Shown: positions 22,926 through 31,051 of the stretch, piece by piece
Layout: every line of letters starts with the position of its first letter
How positions within the stretch are numbered: position 1 is the stretch's first letter
Origin: SIG78 sp045585955
GTDB lineage: Bacteria > Verrucomicrobiota > Lentisphaeria > Victivallales > Victivallaceae
DNA length: 31,064 bases
Reading direction: 5' to 3'
NCBI GenBank assembly: GCA_045585955.1
Contig: JAZMZK010000046.1
Location: 1 to 31,064, forward strand
The notes under the pieces: model-generated
What the model was told of the DNA's origin: nothing
Database searches by the model: none
The model's input: the letters and a program-made list of their open reading frames with translations, nothing else
Translations under genes and position numbers: made by a program

Positions 22926-24797
22926 ATGAACCAGCCAAAAAGCGATAACAGTCTGCTGACTCCGGGGATGGTATTCGAAAAGTATACCGTGGAACGACTC
23001 CTGGGGAAAGGCGGCATGGGGGCAGTCTACCTTGTGCGCCACAATATACTGGATTCGCTTTTTGCGCTGAAAGTTTTATTCCCGGAAATTGCAGTAAAAA
23101 ATGCCCGGTTTGTCGATCGTTTTATCCGGGAGGCAAAACTTGCCTGCAAGATCAAACATCCCAATCTTATAGCGGTTCACGATGCAGGGAAAAACCTTGA
23201 TACAGGTATCTATTATCTGGTAATGGACTATGTGCCGGGAGGAAATGTCCGGGAAATCCTCAAAAAAGAGAAAACGATCCCTGTCGGGCGTGCATTAAAA
23301 ATAATCACCCAGATCGCAAGCGCATTGGCTGCCGCCGATCAGCATCACATGGTTCACCGCGATATAAAGCCGGATAACATCATGTTTGCAGCTGACGGAA
23401 CCGCCAAACTTGCAGATCTCGGCATTGCCAAATCAACTGACGAACAGGATACGATGCTGACTATGGCAGCAGATGTATTCGGTACTCCGGCATATATGTC
23501 GCCGGAGCAGGCTAAAGATTCCAGTCAAGTCGATTCACGGGCCGATATTTACAGTTTAGGGATCGTTTTTTACGAAATGATCAGCGGACAGCGCCCGATC
23601 CATGGCAAAGGAACCATACAAATATTGTCGCAGGTCGTCAGTAATGAAGCTATTCCCGATATTCGTACCATAATGCCGGAAATACCGGAAAATATAGCAA
23701 AGCTGCTGACTGATATGACGGAAAAGAATGTTGATTTAAGAATTCAATCTCCGTCTGAATTGTTGAAACGGCTGCAACAAATATCCAGCGCCGAAGCAGG
23801 TAAGTACCGTAAACCGCAGACAGTTGAACTGACACCCCTGCAACAAATACCTGCCGGTAAAGCTGAAAAAAACATTCCTCCGGCAAAAGCGGCGGTTCAG
23901 CAAAGCGAATACGAAACCTCTGTAACTATTGAGAATATTGCAGCGCGCCAGCCGGATGCCGCAGAAAAAAAGCCGGAAAACTATCCGGCAGATATTGAGT
24001 TGACCGCAGTTACTCTGGCGGAATGTGCAGAAAAAACAGTCGGCAATATTGACGGAAATTCTGTAGAAACAGCAACAGTTGCCGCAGCAGCTCCGGTTGC
24101 GTCTGCCAACACACAGCCGGAAGTATCCGGCAATGAAGAACTCCCCGAAGCAAGCAATAAAAAAAGATTGCTGCGGCTGCTTATTGCCGTTGCGGCGCTG
24201 CTGTTGATCATAATATTGTCTTTTGCGGCTTACGCCCGGAAAAGTCAGGCATCACCGGCAACAACCAATGCGCCCCAGCCAACTCCGCAAGCCGCACCTG
24301 AAGTAATATCCGCCCCGGCAGCACAGGCAACTGACACCCCGGAAATTGCTGAGAATAAAATCATTACGCCCGGCAGTGCAGTGATCGTCAGCGGCGATCC
24401 GGCGGCTTATTCGGACATGCACAATACTTTGCAGCCGCTAAAGCTTTCTTTGATCGAGCAGGATGGTCTGGGGCAATATGCCGCACAGATAGATGAAATA
24501 ATCAAAGCCAAACCGATTTTTGTTATCGTTGAAATTTCACAAAAATTTGCGGCAGATGATATTTCAATAGCGACTTTTGAAAATGTGATAAGGTTTTACT
24601 TGAGTAAGTTAAGGGATAATCTCATACCGTTTGCCTTCTGTTTTTCCACCGAAAATCCGGAATATCCGAAAATCCAAAAATTCAATGCCGCCATAGCGCA
24701 ATATTGCCAGCTGTACAGTGTCCCGGTATTGGAGAAATGCCAGGATCACTCTGCCCTGCAAAAGCTCATTGAGCAATATGCCCCAAAAACGCATTAA
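22926..24797 (+). CDS. Membrane Ser/Thr protein kinase with degenerate SGNH-like sensor domain
   Basis: A 623-residue PknB-type kinase. Gly-rich loop 'GKGGMGAVY' (27-35), Lys49, catalytic 'HRDIKPDN' (144-151, Asp146), 'DLG' (164-166) and 'GTPAYMSPEQ' give a complete, apparently active kinase domain (about 20-285). A Pro/Ala/Glu-rich juxtamembrane linker (about 290-410) leads to one membrane span (about 418-438). There are no PASTA repeats. The extracytoplasmic part (about 440-623) resembles an SGNH/GDSL hydrolase: 'VIVSGDPAAY' (Asp491-Pro492 where GDS is expected), 'GLGQYAAQID', 'PIFVIVEISQ' where GxND is expected, and 'FNAAIAQYCQLYSVPVLE'. The catalytic Ser and Asn are absent, so it may bind a ligand and not hydrolyse one. 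The partner phosphatase is at 19957. Confidence 0.93.
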   Translation: MNQPKSDNSLLTPGMVFEKYTVERLLGKGGMGAVYLVRHNILDSLFALKVLFPEIAVKNARFVDRFIREAKLACKIKHPNLIAVHDAGKNLDTGIYYLVMDYVPGGNVREILKKEKTIPVGRALKIITQIASALAAADQHHMVHRDIKPDNIMFAADGTAKLADLGIAKSTDEQDTMLTMAADVFGTPAYMSPEQAKDSSQVDSRADIYSLGIVFYEMISGQRPIHGKGTIQILSQVVSNEAIPDIRTIMPEIPENIAKLLTDMTEKNVDLRIQSPSELLKRLQQISSAEAGKYRKPQTVELTPLQQIPAGKAEKNIPPAKAAVQQSEYETSVTIENIAARQPDAAEKKPENYPADIELTAVTLAECAEKTVGNIDGNSVETATVAAAAPVASANTQPEVSGNEELPEASNKKRLLRLLIAVAALLLIIILSFAAYARKSQASPATTNAPQPTPQAAPEVISAPAAQATDTPEIAENKIITPGSAVIVSGDPAAYSDMHNTLQPLKLSLIEQDGLGQYAAQIDEIIKAKPIFVIVEISQKFAADDISIATFENVIRFYLSKLRDNLIPFAFCFSTENPEYPKIQKFNAAIAQYCQLYSVPVLEKCQDHSALQKLIEQYAPKTH

Positions 24798-24849
24798 GCA
24801 GAGCTGCATACAACCATCATCTGCCCCGGATGCAGAATGTCAGGAACAA

Positions 24850-24877
24850 CTCTTTTTTTATTTTAAAAAGAGCTTTT
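24850..24877 (+). terminator. Possible terminator after the kinase gene
   Basis: CTCTTTTT (24850-24857) pairs with AAAAAGAG (24865-24872), then CTTTT follows. The stem is AT-rich and the T-tract short, so termination would be weak. It lies 53 bases after the kinase stop and just before the candidate pilT promoter. Confidence 0.4.
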
Positions 24878-24882
24878 GGAGC

Positions 24883-24910
24883 TTGAAAATCCTTTTTTTT
24901 ATGGTATGTT
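24883..24910 (+). promoter_or_regulatory. Candidate pilT promoter
   Basis: TTGAAA (24883-24888) and TATGTT (24905-24910) are separated by 16 bases, with a T-tract between them. A start near 24917 would place AAAGGGG (24937-24944) and ATG24951 within a leader of about 34 bases. It would let the ATPase be expressed apart from the pilus operon. Confidence 0.5.
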
Positions 24911-24950
24911 ATGAAACAAACTTATAAACCATTAAAAAAAGGGGTTTTTT

Positions 24951-26051
24951 ATGCCCGAAACCAGTTTAAACGAAGTTTTGAAAATCGCCGTAGAAAATAA
25001 CGCCTCGGATATTCATGTTAAAGAGAATGCCCCGGTTTTTTACCGCATCGACGGCTCGATGGTGGGTTGCGATTTTACAGCGACTCAGGAACTCATACTT
25101 GCATTCATTGATCAGATCACCAACCAGAAACAGCGCAACGCGCTTGAAGCTACCGGCGACCTTGACCTTTCGCACCGGGAAGACGGCGTGGGGCGTTTCC
25201 GGGTAAATATCCACCGTCAGCGTGGTCAGTTGGGTATCACTTTCCGCTGGGTGAAAAGCGAAATATTGTCGATTGAACAGCTCAAACTGCCTGCAGTAAT
25301 GACCGAAATAGCCAAAGCAAAACGGGGTATCATCATTATTACCGGTACCACCGGCAGCGGTAAGTCCACCACCATGGCGGCACTCTTGCAGTACATGAAC
25401 AGCAACCGTCAGGAACATATCATAACCATCGAGGACCCCATTGAATTTGAGTTTGTCGATGATCAGTCGGTCTTTGAACAGCGGGAAGTGGGCTTGGATA
25501 CCGACAGCTTTGCCGGTGCCCTTAAACACGCTCTGCGGCAGGACCCGGATGTGATCATGGTCGGCGAAATGCGTGACCGTATCAGCTTTGAAGCCGCTTT
25601 GCAGGCCGCTGATACCGGGCATCTGGTAATTACCACACTGCACGCCTCTAATGCTGCTCAAACTGTCACCCGTATTCTGGATATGTTCGAGAAAAACGAA
25701 CAGGATCAGATCCGGGAAGCTCTTGCCTCCAACTTGTGTGCTGTTATTTCCCAGCGGCTGGTCCCCCTTGCCGGAGGAGTGGGGCGTGCGGCGGTCAACG
25801 AAATTATGATCAATACGCCCATTATCGGCAAACTTATTCAGGAAGACCGTCTGGAAAAACTTGCCGGTGCCATTCAGGGCGGTCAGGGCGACGGCATGAT
25901 GAACTTCAACCAGTGCTTGCTGGAACTGGTCAACGAAGGCAGAGTCACCAGAGAAGATGCTCTGGAAATATCTGACAACCCCGAAGGCTTGAAGATGAAC
26001 TTTGAAGGCATCTTCCTCTCTGCCGATCAGGGCGGCGGTCTGGTGGGCTGA
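24951..26051 (+). CDS. pilT: PilT/PilU-type retraction ATPase
   Basis: A 366-residue cytoplasmic hexameric ATPase of the type IVa pilus retraction family. N-terminal PAS-like domain with 'NASDIHVKENAPVFYRIDGSM' (about 18-36, two parts), Walker A 'GTTGSGKS' (132-139, Lys138), 'ITIEDPIEFE', the Walker B region 'RQDPDVIMVGEMRD' and 'VITTLHASNAAQTVTRILDMF'. 'AVISQRLVPLAGGVGRAAVNEIMI' is the standard following segment. The C-terminus 'GMMNFNQCLLELVNEGRVTREDALEISDNPEGLKM' (two parts) is closer to PilU than to PilT, which usually ends in an 'AIRNLIREGK' region. No other type IVa gene is in the window. Confidence 0.93.
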   Translation: MPETSLNEVLKIAVENNASDIHVKENAPVFYRIDGSMVGCDFTATQELILAFIDQITNQKQRNALEATGDLDLSHREDGVGRFRVNIHRQRGQLGITFRWVKSEILSIEQLKLPAVMTEIAKAKRGIIIITGTTGSGKSTTMAALLQYMNSNRQEHIITIEDPIEFEFVDDQSVFEQREVGLDTDSFAGALKHALRQDPDVIMVGEMRDRISFEAALQAADTGHLVITTLHASNAAQTVTRILDMFEKNEQDQIREALASNLCAVISQRLVPLAGGVGRAAVNEIMINTPIIGKLIQEDRLEKLAGAIQGGQGDGMMNFNQCLLELVNEGRVTREDALEISDNPEGLKMNFEGIFLSADQGGGLVG

Positions 26052-26092
26052 TATTAAAAAGATTTTTCAACCAATTTTTATGGAGATATATT

Positions 26093-27769
26093 ATGAGAAG
26101 TGATGTAATGAAGAAGGGCGAAGAACGCGCCCCGCATCGTGCACTTATGCGTGCTACCGGCATTGCCGGAGAAGACATCAAAAAGCCCTTTATCGGGGTT
26201 TGCAACAGCTATACCAACATCGTACCCGGTCACTGCCATTTGCAGGAAGTGGGCAAACTGGTTTGCGATACCATCCGTGCCGCCGGCGGCGTACCTTATG
26301 AATTCAATACCATGGCGATCTGCGACGGTATCGCCATGGGCCACGGCGGCATGAAATACAGCCTGCCCAGCCGGGAAATCATTGCCGACACCGTAGAATC
26401 AATGCTTATGGCACACCCGGTGGATGCGGTCATCTGCATACCCAACTGCGATAAAATCGTGCCCGGTATGCTTATGGGCTGTATGCGGGTGAATATACCT
26501 ACCATTTTCTGCTCCGGCGGGCCCATGGCGGCGGGTAAACCCCGCAACGGTCAGGACAGCGACCTGATCACCGTTTTTGAATGGGTCGCCAAACACCGCA
26601 TTGGTGAAGTAACTGACGAAGAGCTTTCCTGTCTGGAATGTGATGCTTGCCCCGGCCCCGGCTCCTGCTCGGGTATGTTCACTGCCAACAGCATGAACTG
26701 CTTGTGCGAAGCATTGGGTATAGCGCTCCCCGGCAATGGCACGATGCTTGCAACCAGCGAAGAACGCAAAGAGCTGTGGAAGCGTGCCGCCCGCCGTGCT
26801 GTGGAAATGGCACTTGACCCCAACGCCAAGCGTGCCCGTGATTTTGCCACCAAAGAAGCGTTTTACAACGCCTTGGTGCTGGATATGGCAATGGGCGGAT
26901 CGTCCAACACCATCTTGCACACGCTGGCTGTTGCCAACGAAGCGGGTGTGTCCCTTGACCTCAAGAAGCTGGACGAAATCAGCAAGGCAACTCCCCACAT
27001 CTGCAAACTCTCGCCCTCCAGCGATATACATATCCAGGACTGCCACAGCGTCGGCGGCATTATGGCGATCATGAAAGAAGCCGCCAAGCTCGGCACGATC
27101 AACCTTGATTGCCCCTGTGTATCCGGCAAAACTATCGGCGAAGAGATCAAACAGGCACCCAATGCCGACGGCATAATCATCCGCACTTTGGATGCCCCGT
27201 ACAGTCCGGTCGGTGGTCTGGCAGTTCTGTTCGGCAATCTGGCGGAAAACGGCTGTGTAGTCAAATCCGCCGGGGTATCAAAAGCTATGCTGACCCATCG
27301 TGGCCCGGCAGTGATTTTTGAAAGTCAGGAAGAAGCCTGCGAAGGTATCCTTGCCGGCAAAGTCAAAGCCGGTGATGTGGTCGTTATCCGCTACGAAGGG
27401 CCCAAGGGCGGCCCCGGTATGCAGGAAATGCTTGCTCCTACCAGCTACATCATGGGTCGCGGTCTGGGCGACAGCGTGGCATTGATCACCGACGGCCGAT
27501 TTTCCGGCGGTACTCACGGTGCCTGTATCGGTCATATCAGCCCCGAAGCGGCATGCGGCGGACTTATTGCTTATGTGGAAGATGGCGACATGATCTCCAT
27601 TGATATACCCAACCGCAATATCGTGCTGGAAGTTGCCGACGAAGTCATTGCCGAACGCAAAAAGAACTTTGTGGCTCCCGCACCCAAAGTCACTACCGGC
27701 TACCTTGCCAAATATGCGGCATTGGCAACCAGTGCCGATACCGGCGGGGTGCTGCGGGTGGAGGCGTAA
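26093..27769 (+). CDS. ilvD: Dihydroxy-acid dehydratase
   Basis: A 558-residue Fe-S enzyme of valine/isoleucine (and pantothenate) synthesis: it dehydrates 2,3-dihydroxy-3-methylbutanoate and its homologue. The family's blocks are present: 'GVCNSYTNIVPGH' (about 35-47), 'CIPNCDKIVPGMLMGCMR', 'CPGPGSCSGMFTANSMNCL' (about 191-209) with cluster Cys residues, 'QDCHSVGGIMAIMKEA', and 'DGRFSGGTHGACIGHISPEA' near the C-terminus. Length is typical (551-616). TGGAG at about 26080-26084 precedes ATG26093. No ilvB, ilvC or ilvE is beside it, so the pathway is split in this genome. Confidence 0.97.
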   Translation: MRSDVMKKGEERAPHRALMRATGIAGEDIKKPFIGVCNSYTNIVPGHCHLQEVGKLVCDTIRAAGGVPYEFNTMAICDGIAMGHGGMKYSLPSREIIADTVESMLMAHPVDAVICIPNCDKIVPGMLMGCMRVNIPTIFCSGGPMAAGKPRNGQDSDLITVFEWVAKHRIGEVTDEELSCLECDACPGPGSCSGMFTANSMNCLCEALGIALPGNGTMLATSEERKELWKRAARRAVEMALDPNAKRARDFATKEAFYNALVLDMAMGGSSNTILHTLAVANEAGVSLDLKKLDEISKATPHICKLSPSSDIHIQDCHSVGGIMAIMKEAAKLGTINLDCPCVSGKTIGEEIKQAPNADGIIIRTLDAPYSPVGGLAVLFGNLAENGCVVKSAGVSKAMLTHRGPAVIFESQEEACEGILAGKVKAGDVVVIRYEGPKGGPGMQEMLAPTSYIMGRGLGDSVALITDGRFSGGTHGACIGHISPEAACGGLIAYVEDGDMISIDIPNRNIVLEVADEVIAERKKNFVAPAPKVTTGYLAKYAALATSADTGGVLRVEA

Positions 27770-27775
27770 AAAGCT

Positions 27776-28837
27776 GTGAAAAACGATTTTTCCGCTTCGT
27801 TGAAAATTCTTGCCGGGGAAATTGATAAGGTCATTGCCGGAAGCACTTTTCCCAAGCAAGTTGAGCCCGCTTATCTGGGCAAAGCTATGGCGAGCTATCC
27901 TGCCAACGGCGGCAAACGCCTGCGGCCGGTGATCATGCTCTGGAGTGCGGCACTGGCGGGGGGCGAGGTCAAAAAACTCTTCCCCGCCGCGGCGGCGTTG
28001 GAAATTTTCCACAACTGGACACTTGTCCACGACGATATTATTGACGACGACGACACCCGCCGGGGCAAACCCACCGCTCACATCCAGCTGGCAGGAGAGG
28101 TGAAAACTGCTCCGGAACGGCAGAAAAAGTTCGGCAGCGATATGGCGATTTTGGCTGGCGATCTGATGCAGGGCTGGGCGTTTGAACTTATTGACCAAAG
28201 CGACACCACTGCCGAAGTCAAACTCAAATTAGCTGAAGAGCTGCGGCATTTCGGCTATATCAAGCTGGTTTCCGGCGAAGCAGTGGATGTGGCTATGAGC
28301 TATGACTCTGCTGAAAACATTACCGAAGCAGAGCTTTTTGCCATGCAGTCCGGCAAGACCGGAGCCTTGCTCCATTACGCCGCCCGTGCCGGGTGGATGA
28401 TGGGCAAAGGTTACGCCGCCGCATGGGACGAACCCGAAGCGGTGGCGTTAGGCGAATTTGGTGAGTATCTGGCGTTGGCGTTTCAGATGCGTGACGATTA
28501 TCTGGGCATATTCGGTAAATTTGAAGAATTCGGCAAGCCCATCGGTTCGGATCTGGCAGAAGGCAAAGCAACGGTATTGCTGATACACGCTTTGAAAAAT
28601 CTGCCGGAAGCAGAAAAAGAGCTGTTGAAAAGTTATCTCTACCGTGCAAGCTATACTGCAACAGATCTGGAGCAAGTCCGGAAGATTTTTACAGAAGCTG
28701 GCAGCGTAAAATATTTGTCGGACTTGATTGCCGACAAGACTGCCCAAGCTCAAAACGCTTTGGCTCAACTGCCCGACGCTGCCGAAAGAAGCTATTTAAG
28801 CGAATTGGCAAATTATCTTATCAACCGGGAGAAATAA
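27776..28837 (+). CDS. Polyprenyl (isoprenyl) diphosphate synthase
   Basis: A 353-residue trans-isoprenyl diphosphate synthase that condenses isopentenyl with allylic diphosphates. 'GGKRLRPVIMLWSA' (about 44-57), first Asp-rich motif 'VHDDIIDDDDTRRGKPT' (Asp86-Asp87-x-x-Asp90), 'LAGDLMQGWAFELI', 'SGKTGALLHYAAR', and second motif 'QMRDDYLGIFGK' (Asp240-Asp241, where the usual third Asp is Gly, as in some GGPP-synthase-type proteins). The start is GTG27776 with GGAGG at about 27760-27764, 6 bases after the ilvD stop. The product length cannot be read safely. With murG next to it, a role in making undecaprenyl- or similar lipid carriers, or quinone side chains, is likely. Confidence 0.92.
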   Translation: MKNDFSASLKILAGEIDKVIAGSTFPKQVEPAYLGKAMASYPANGGKRLRPVIMLWSAALAGGEVKKLFPAAAALEIFHNWTLVHDDIIDDDDTRRGKPTAHIQLAGEVKTAPERQKKFGSDMAILAGDLMQGWAFELIDQSDTTAEVKLKLAEELRHFGYIKLVSGEAVDVAMSYDSAENITEAELFAMQSGKTGALLHYAARAGWMMGKGYAAAWDEPEAVALGEFGEYLALAFQMRDDYLGIFGKFEEFGKPIGSDLAEGKATVLLIHALKNLPEAEKELLKSYLYRASYTATDLEQVRKIFTEAGSVKYLSDLIADKTAQAQNALAQLPDAAERSYLSELANYLINREK

Positions 28838-28840
28838 TTC

Positions 28841-29971
28841 GTGACCGATCACATTGTAATAACTTGCGGCGGCACCGGCGGGCACTTTTACCCCGGCTTG
28901 AGCATTGCCCGCACCCAGCAGGCACGGGGCAGAAAAGTTTTGCTCCTGTTAAGCGGCAAAAACTCCGTTGAACAAAGCCGTGTGGCAGAAAAATTCAACA
29001 TTCCTTGTCAAACCTTGCCCCACATGCCCTCGCCAAGCATCAAACACCCCGGCAGCTGTTGGAAGTTTCTGAAAGGTCTGCTTGGCGGCATAAAACAAGC
29101 CAAAGCGGTGCTGAAAGCAGAAAACCCCACGGCGGTTTTGGGTATGGGCTCTTTTGCCTCGCTGCCGGTGATTTGGGCGGCAAAGAGTTTGCGTTTGCCC
29201 ATATTTCTCCACGATGGCAATGCCCGGATCGGCAAAGCCAACCGCTTTTTGAGCCGTTACGCCAAAGTGCTGGCAACGGCGTTTCCGGCGGTGAATTTTC
29301 ATAAAGTCCGCTCAAAATATGTCGTAAGCGGTATGCCGGTAAGACCCGAACTCAAGCAAAGTGCCATGAGCAAACCCGATGCAATAACTGCGTTGAACGA
29401 AAAGTTCAAGAGTTCCCTTGCCGGAGAAAATTTCACCATTCTGCTTTTCGGCGGCAGTCAGGGTGCCCGCAAGCTCAACGAAGTTTTCGGCAAAGCTGTT
29501 AAAGCGCTGGCACAAAAACACTCCGATATCCAGCTTATTCAACTGACCGGTGCCGGAGAGTTTGACAGTGTTGCCAAATTTTACGGCGAGCCGGATTTCC
29601 CCTTGCTGCTGCTGCCCGGCTTGGCAGAGATGCACTGGGCGTACAATGCCGCTGACCTGGTGATTTGCCGTTCCGGCGGCAGTACGGTTGCGGAGCTTAA
29701 CGCCTTCGGCAAATACGCAGTAGTGGTGCCCTACCCCTTTGCGGCAGAACTCCATCAGGACGACAACGCCGACTATCTGGCAACTCTTGGTGCTGCCGAA
29801 AAAGTCAACAATGCTGACTTGAACGAAGCTATGACGTTGGAACTTCTGGAACGGCTTTATGCTCAAGGCGATCTGGTGGAGCTGGGTAAAAAATCCATCC
29901 GGCCCGAAGCGTGGCTGGGGGCAGAAAATATGCTGAAAATAATTGATAAAACTTTGGAAGAAAACAAATGA
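28841..29971 (+). CDS. murG: MurG-type lipid-linked sugar transferase
   Basis: A 376-residue GT-B glycosyltransferase of the MurG family, which moves GlcNAc from UDP-GlcNAc to lipid I on the inner leaflet of the cytoplasmic membrane. Features: 'CGGTGGHFYPGLSIA' (about 7-21), 'GMGSFASLPVIWAAKSLRLP', 'LHDGNARIGKANRFLSRYAK' where MurG normally has HEQN (Glu-Gln replaced by Asp-Gly), 'LFGGSQGARKLNEVF', and 'CRSGGSTVAELNAFGKYAVV' followed by 'PYPFAAELHQDDNA' with the Glu and Gln that bind the nucleotide. GTG start at 28841, 3 bases after the upstream stop. The changed HEQN and separation from a mur/fts cluster leave open a paralogue with another substrate. The end overlaps the epimerase gene by ATGA. 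Confidence 0.85.
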   Translation: MTDHIVITCGGTGGHFYPGLSIARTQQARGRKVLLLLSGKNSVEQSRVAEKFNIPCQTLPHMPSPSIKHPGSCWKFLKGLLGGIKQAKAVLKAENPTAVLGMGSFASLPVIWAAKSLRLPIFLHDGNARIGKANRFLSRYAKVLATAFPAVNFHKVRSKYVVSGMPVRPELKQSAMSKPDAITALNEKFKSSLAGENFTILLFGGSQGARKLNEVFGKAVKALAQKHSDIQLIQLTGAGEFDSVAKFYGEPDFPLLLLPGLAEMHWAYNAADLVICRSGGSTVAELNAFGKYAVVVPYPFAAELHQDDNADYLATLGAAEKVNNADLNEAMTLELLERLYAQGDLVELGKKSIRPEAWLGAENMLKIIDKTLEENK

Positions 29972-30900
29972 ATAAAGTTTTGGTTATTGGCGGTTCCGGA
30001 CATGTTTCCGGAGCCGTGGTGCGGGCGGCATTGGCAGCTGAGTATCAGGTTTACACCCTTACCCGGGGCACCCGTCCGGCGGTGGGCAATGTAATCGAAC
30101 TCCACGCCGACCGGCACGATAAAGAAGCTACGGCAAAGATCGCCGAAAGCATTGCCAACGAAAAGTTTACGGCAGTTATCGACTGCATTTGCTTTAATGC
30201 CGAAGATATGCAGCAGGATCTGGAACTTTTTGCCCCGCACACTTACAACTTTCTTTTTATTTCCACCGATTGGGTCTACGAGCCGACTTTGCGCCGCTAT
30301 CCGCAGCCGGTGGAAAATTCGCCATATATAACCAGCGACCGCAATGGTGCCGAAGCCTACGGTTGGGGCAAACTTATGGCAGAAAACTATCTGCGTAAAC
30401 ATGCACCTCAACACCTCAATTACACCATTTTCCGGCCGTGCCACATTTACGGTATGCCCTCGGAATTGGGGTGTTTCCCCGGGCATTGCCGGGATAAAGA
30501 ACTTATCGCCAAACTGTTGAAGGGTGAAACTCTGGAACTGGTGGATAATGGCAGACTTTTACAGCAGCCCATTGATTGTGACGATCTTGCCAAAACTATG
30601 ATAAGCAGCATCGGCAACCATAAAGCATACGGCAAAACATTCAATATGGCGGGCCCGGATATTGTGGAGTCCAGAGCATATTACGAAATAATCGCCGAAG
30701 CACTCAATGTGGGGCTTAAAACTCAAGATATTGATTACGATGGATATCTGGCAAAAAATCCCGGCCACCGTCCGTTCCTTTTCCACCGGATCTATACACA
30801 GGATGATTTGGTGAATGCTCAAGTGTATGTGCCCGCAACGCCACTGGCAGAAGGATTGAAAAAGCACACTTTGGCGTTGCGCAAAAAACTTGGATTATAA
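29968..30900 (+). CDS. NAD-dependent epimerase/dehydratase (extended SDR)
   Basis: A 310-residue Rossmann-fold protein. The N-terminal 'VLVIGGSGHVSGAVVRAAL' (4-22) is the nucleotide-binding loop, 'FISTDWVYEP' (about 94-103) is the active-site strand and 'YGWGK' (about 130-134) is the YxxxK pair, followed by 'FRPCHIYGMP'. C-terminal half ('DIDYDGYLAKNPGHRPFLFHRIYTQ' in two parts) is unlike classical UDP-galactose epimerase and closer to the CSP41/isoflavone-reductase-like group. Start ATG29968 overlaps the murG stop as ATGA, so it is translated with it. A nucleotide-sugar modification linked to the lipid-linked sugar transferase is a reasonable inference; the substrate cannot be read. Confidence 0.85.
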   Translation: MNKVLVIGGSGHVSGAVVRAALAAEYQVYTLTRGTRPAVGNVIELHADRHDKEATAKIAESIANEKFTAVIDCICFNAEDMQQDLELFAPHTYNFLFISTDWVYEPTLRRYPQPVENSPYITSDRNGAEAYGWGKLMAENYLRKHAPQHLNYTIFRPCHIYGMPSELGCFPGHCRDKELIAKLLKGETLELVDNGRLLQQPIDCDDLAKTMISSIGNHKAYGKTFNMAGPDIVESRAYYEIIAEALNVGLKTQDIDYDGYLAKNPGHRPFLFHRIYTQDDLVNAQVYVPATPLAEGLKKHTLALRKKLGL

Positions 30901-30971
30901 GTAAAGCTCTGTTCCCAATATCGGTTGATTAACAGTAAGGATGTTGAATAAAATCTTTTCAAAACTTAAAG

Positions 30972-31008
30972 GGCATTTATCTATTTGTGTAACAAATAGA
31001 TAAATGCC
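30972..31008. repeat. Perfect 17-bp inverted repeat downstream of the epimerase
   Basis: Arm GGCATTTATCTATTTGT (30972-30988) and its exact complement at 30992-31008 enclose a 3-base loop, GTA. It is longer and more perfect than an ordinary terminator stem and is not followed by a T-run on either strand. It may still end transcription of the epimerase operon or protect its 3' end. Confidence 0.8.
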
Positions 31009-31026
31009 AATAAAAGGTTTGGAAAA

Positions 31027-31051
31027 GGGTGATGGGGTTTGGGGAAGAGGG
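31027..31051 (+). other. G-quadruplex-type motif
   Basis: Four G-runs at 31027-31029, 31034-31037, 31041-31044 and 31049-31051, with loops of 4, 3 and 4 bases, fit the G3+N1-7 pattern. It lies just after the 17-bp inverted repeat and next to GGAAAG-AAC-CTTTCC at 31050-31064. The window ends here. Confidence 0.6.

Noticed and set aside
27278..28198. A 306-codon minus-strand frame across ilvD and the isoprenyl synthase
   Set aside because: It spans two well-supported + strand genes with full motifs and has no recognisable product.
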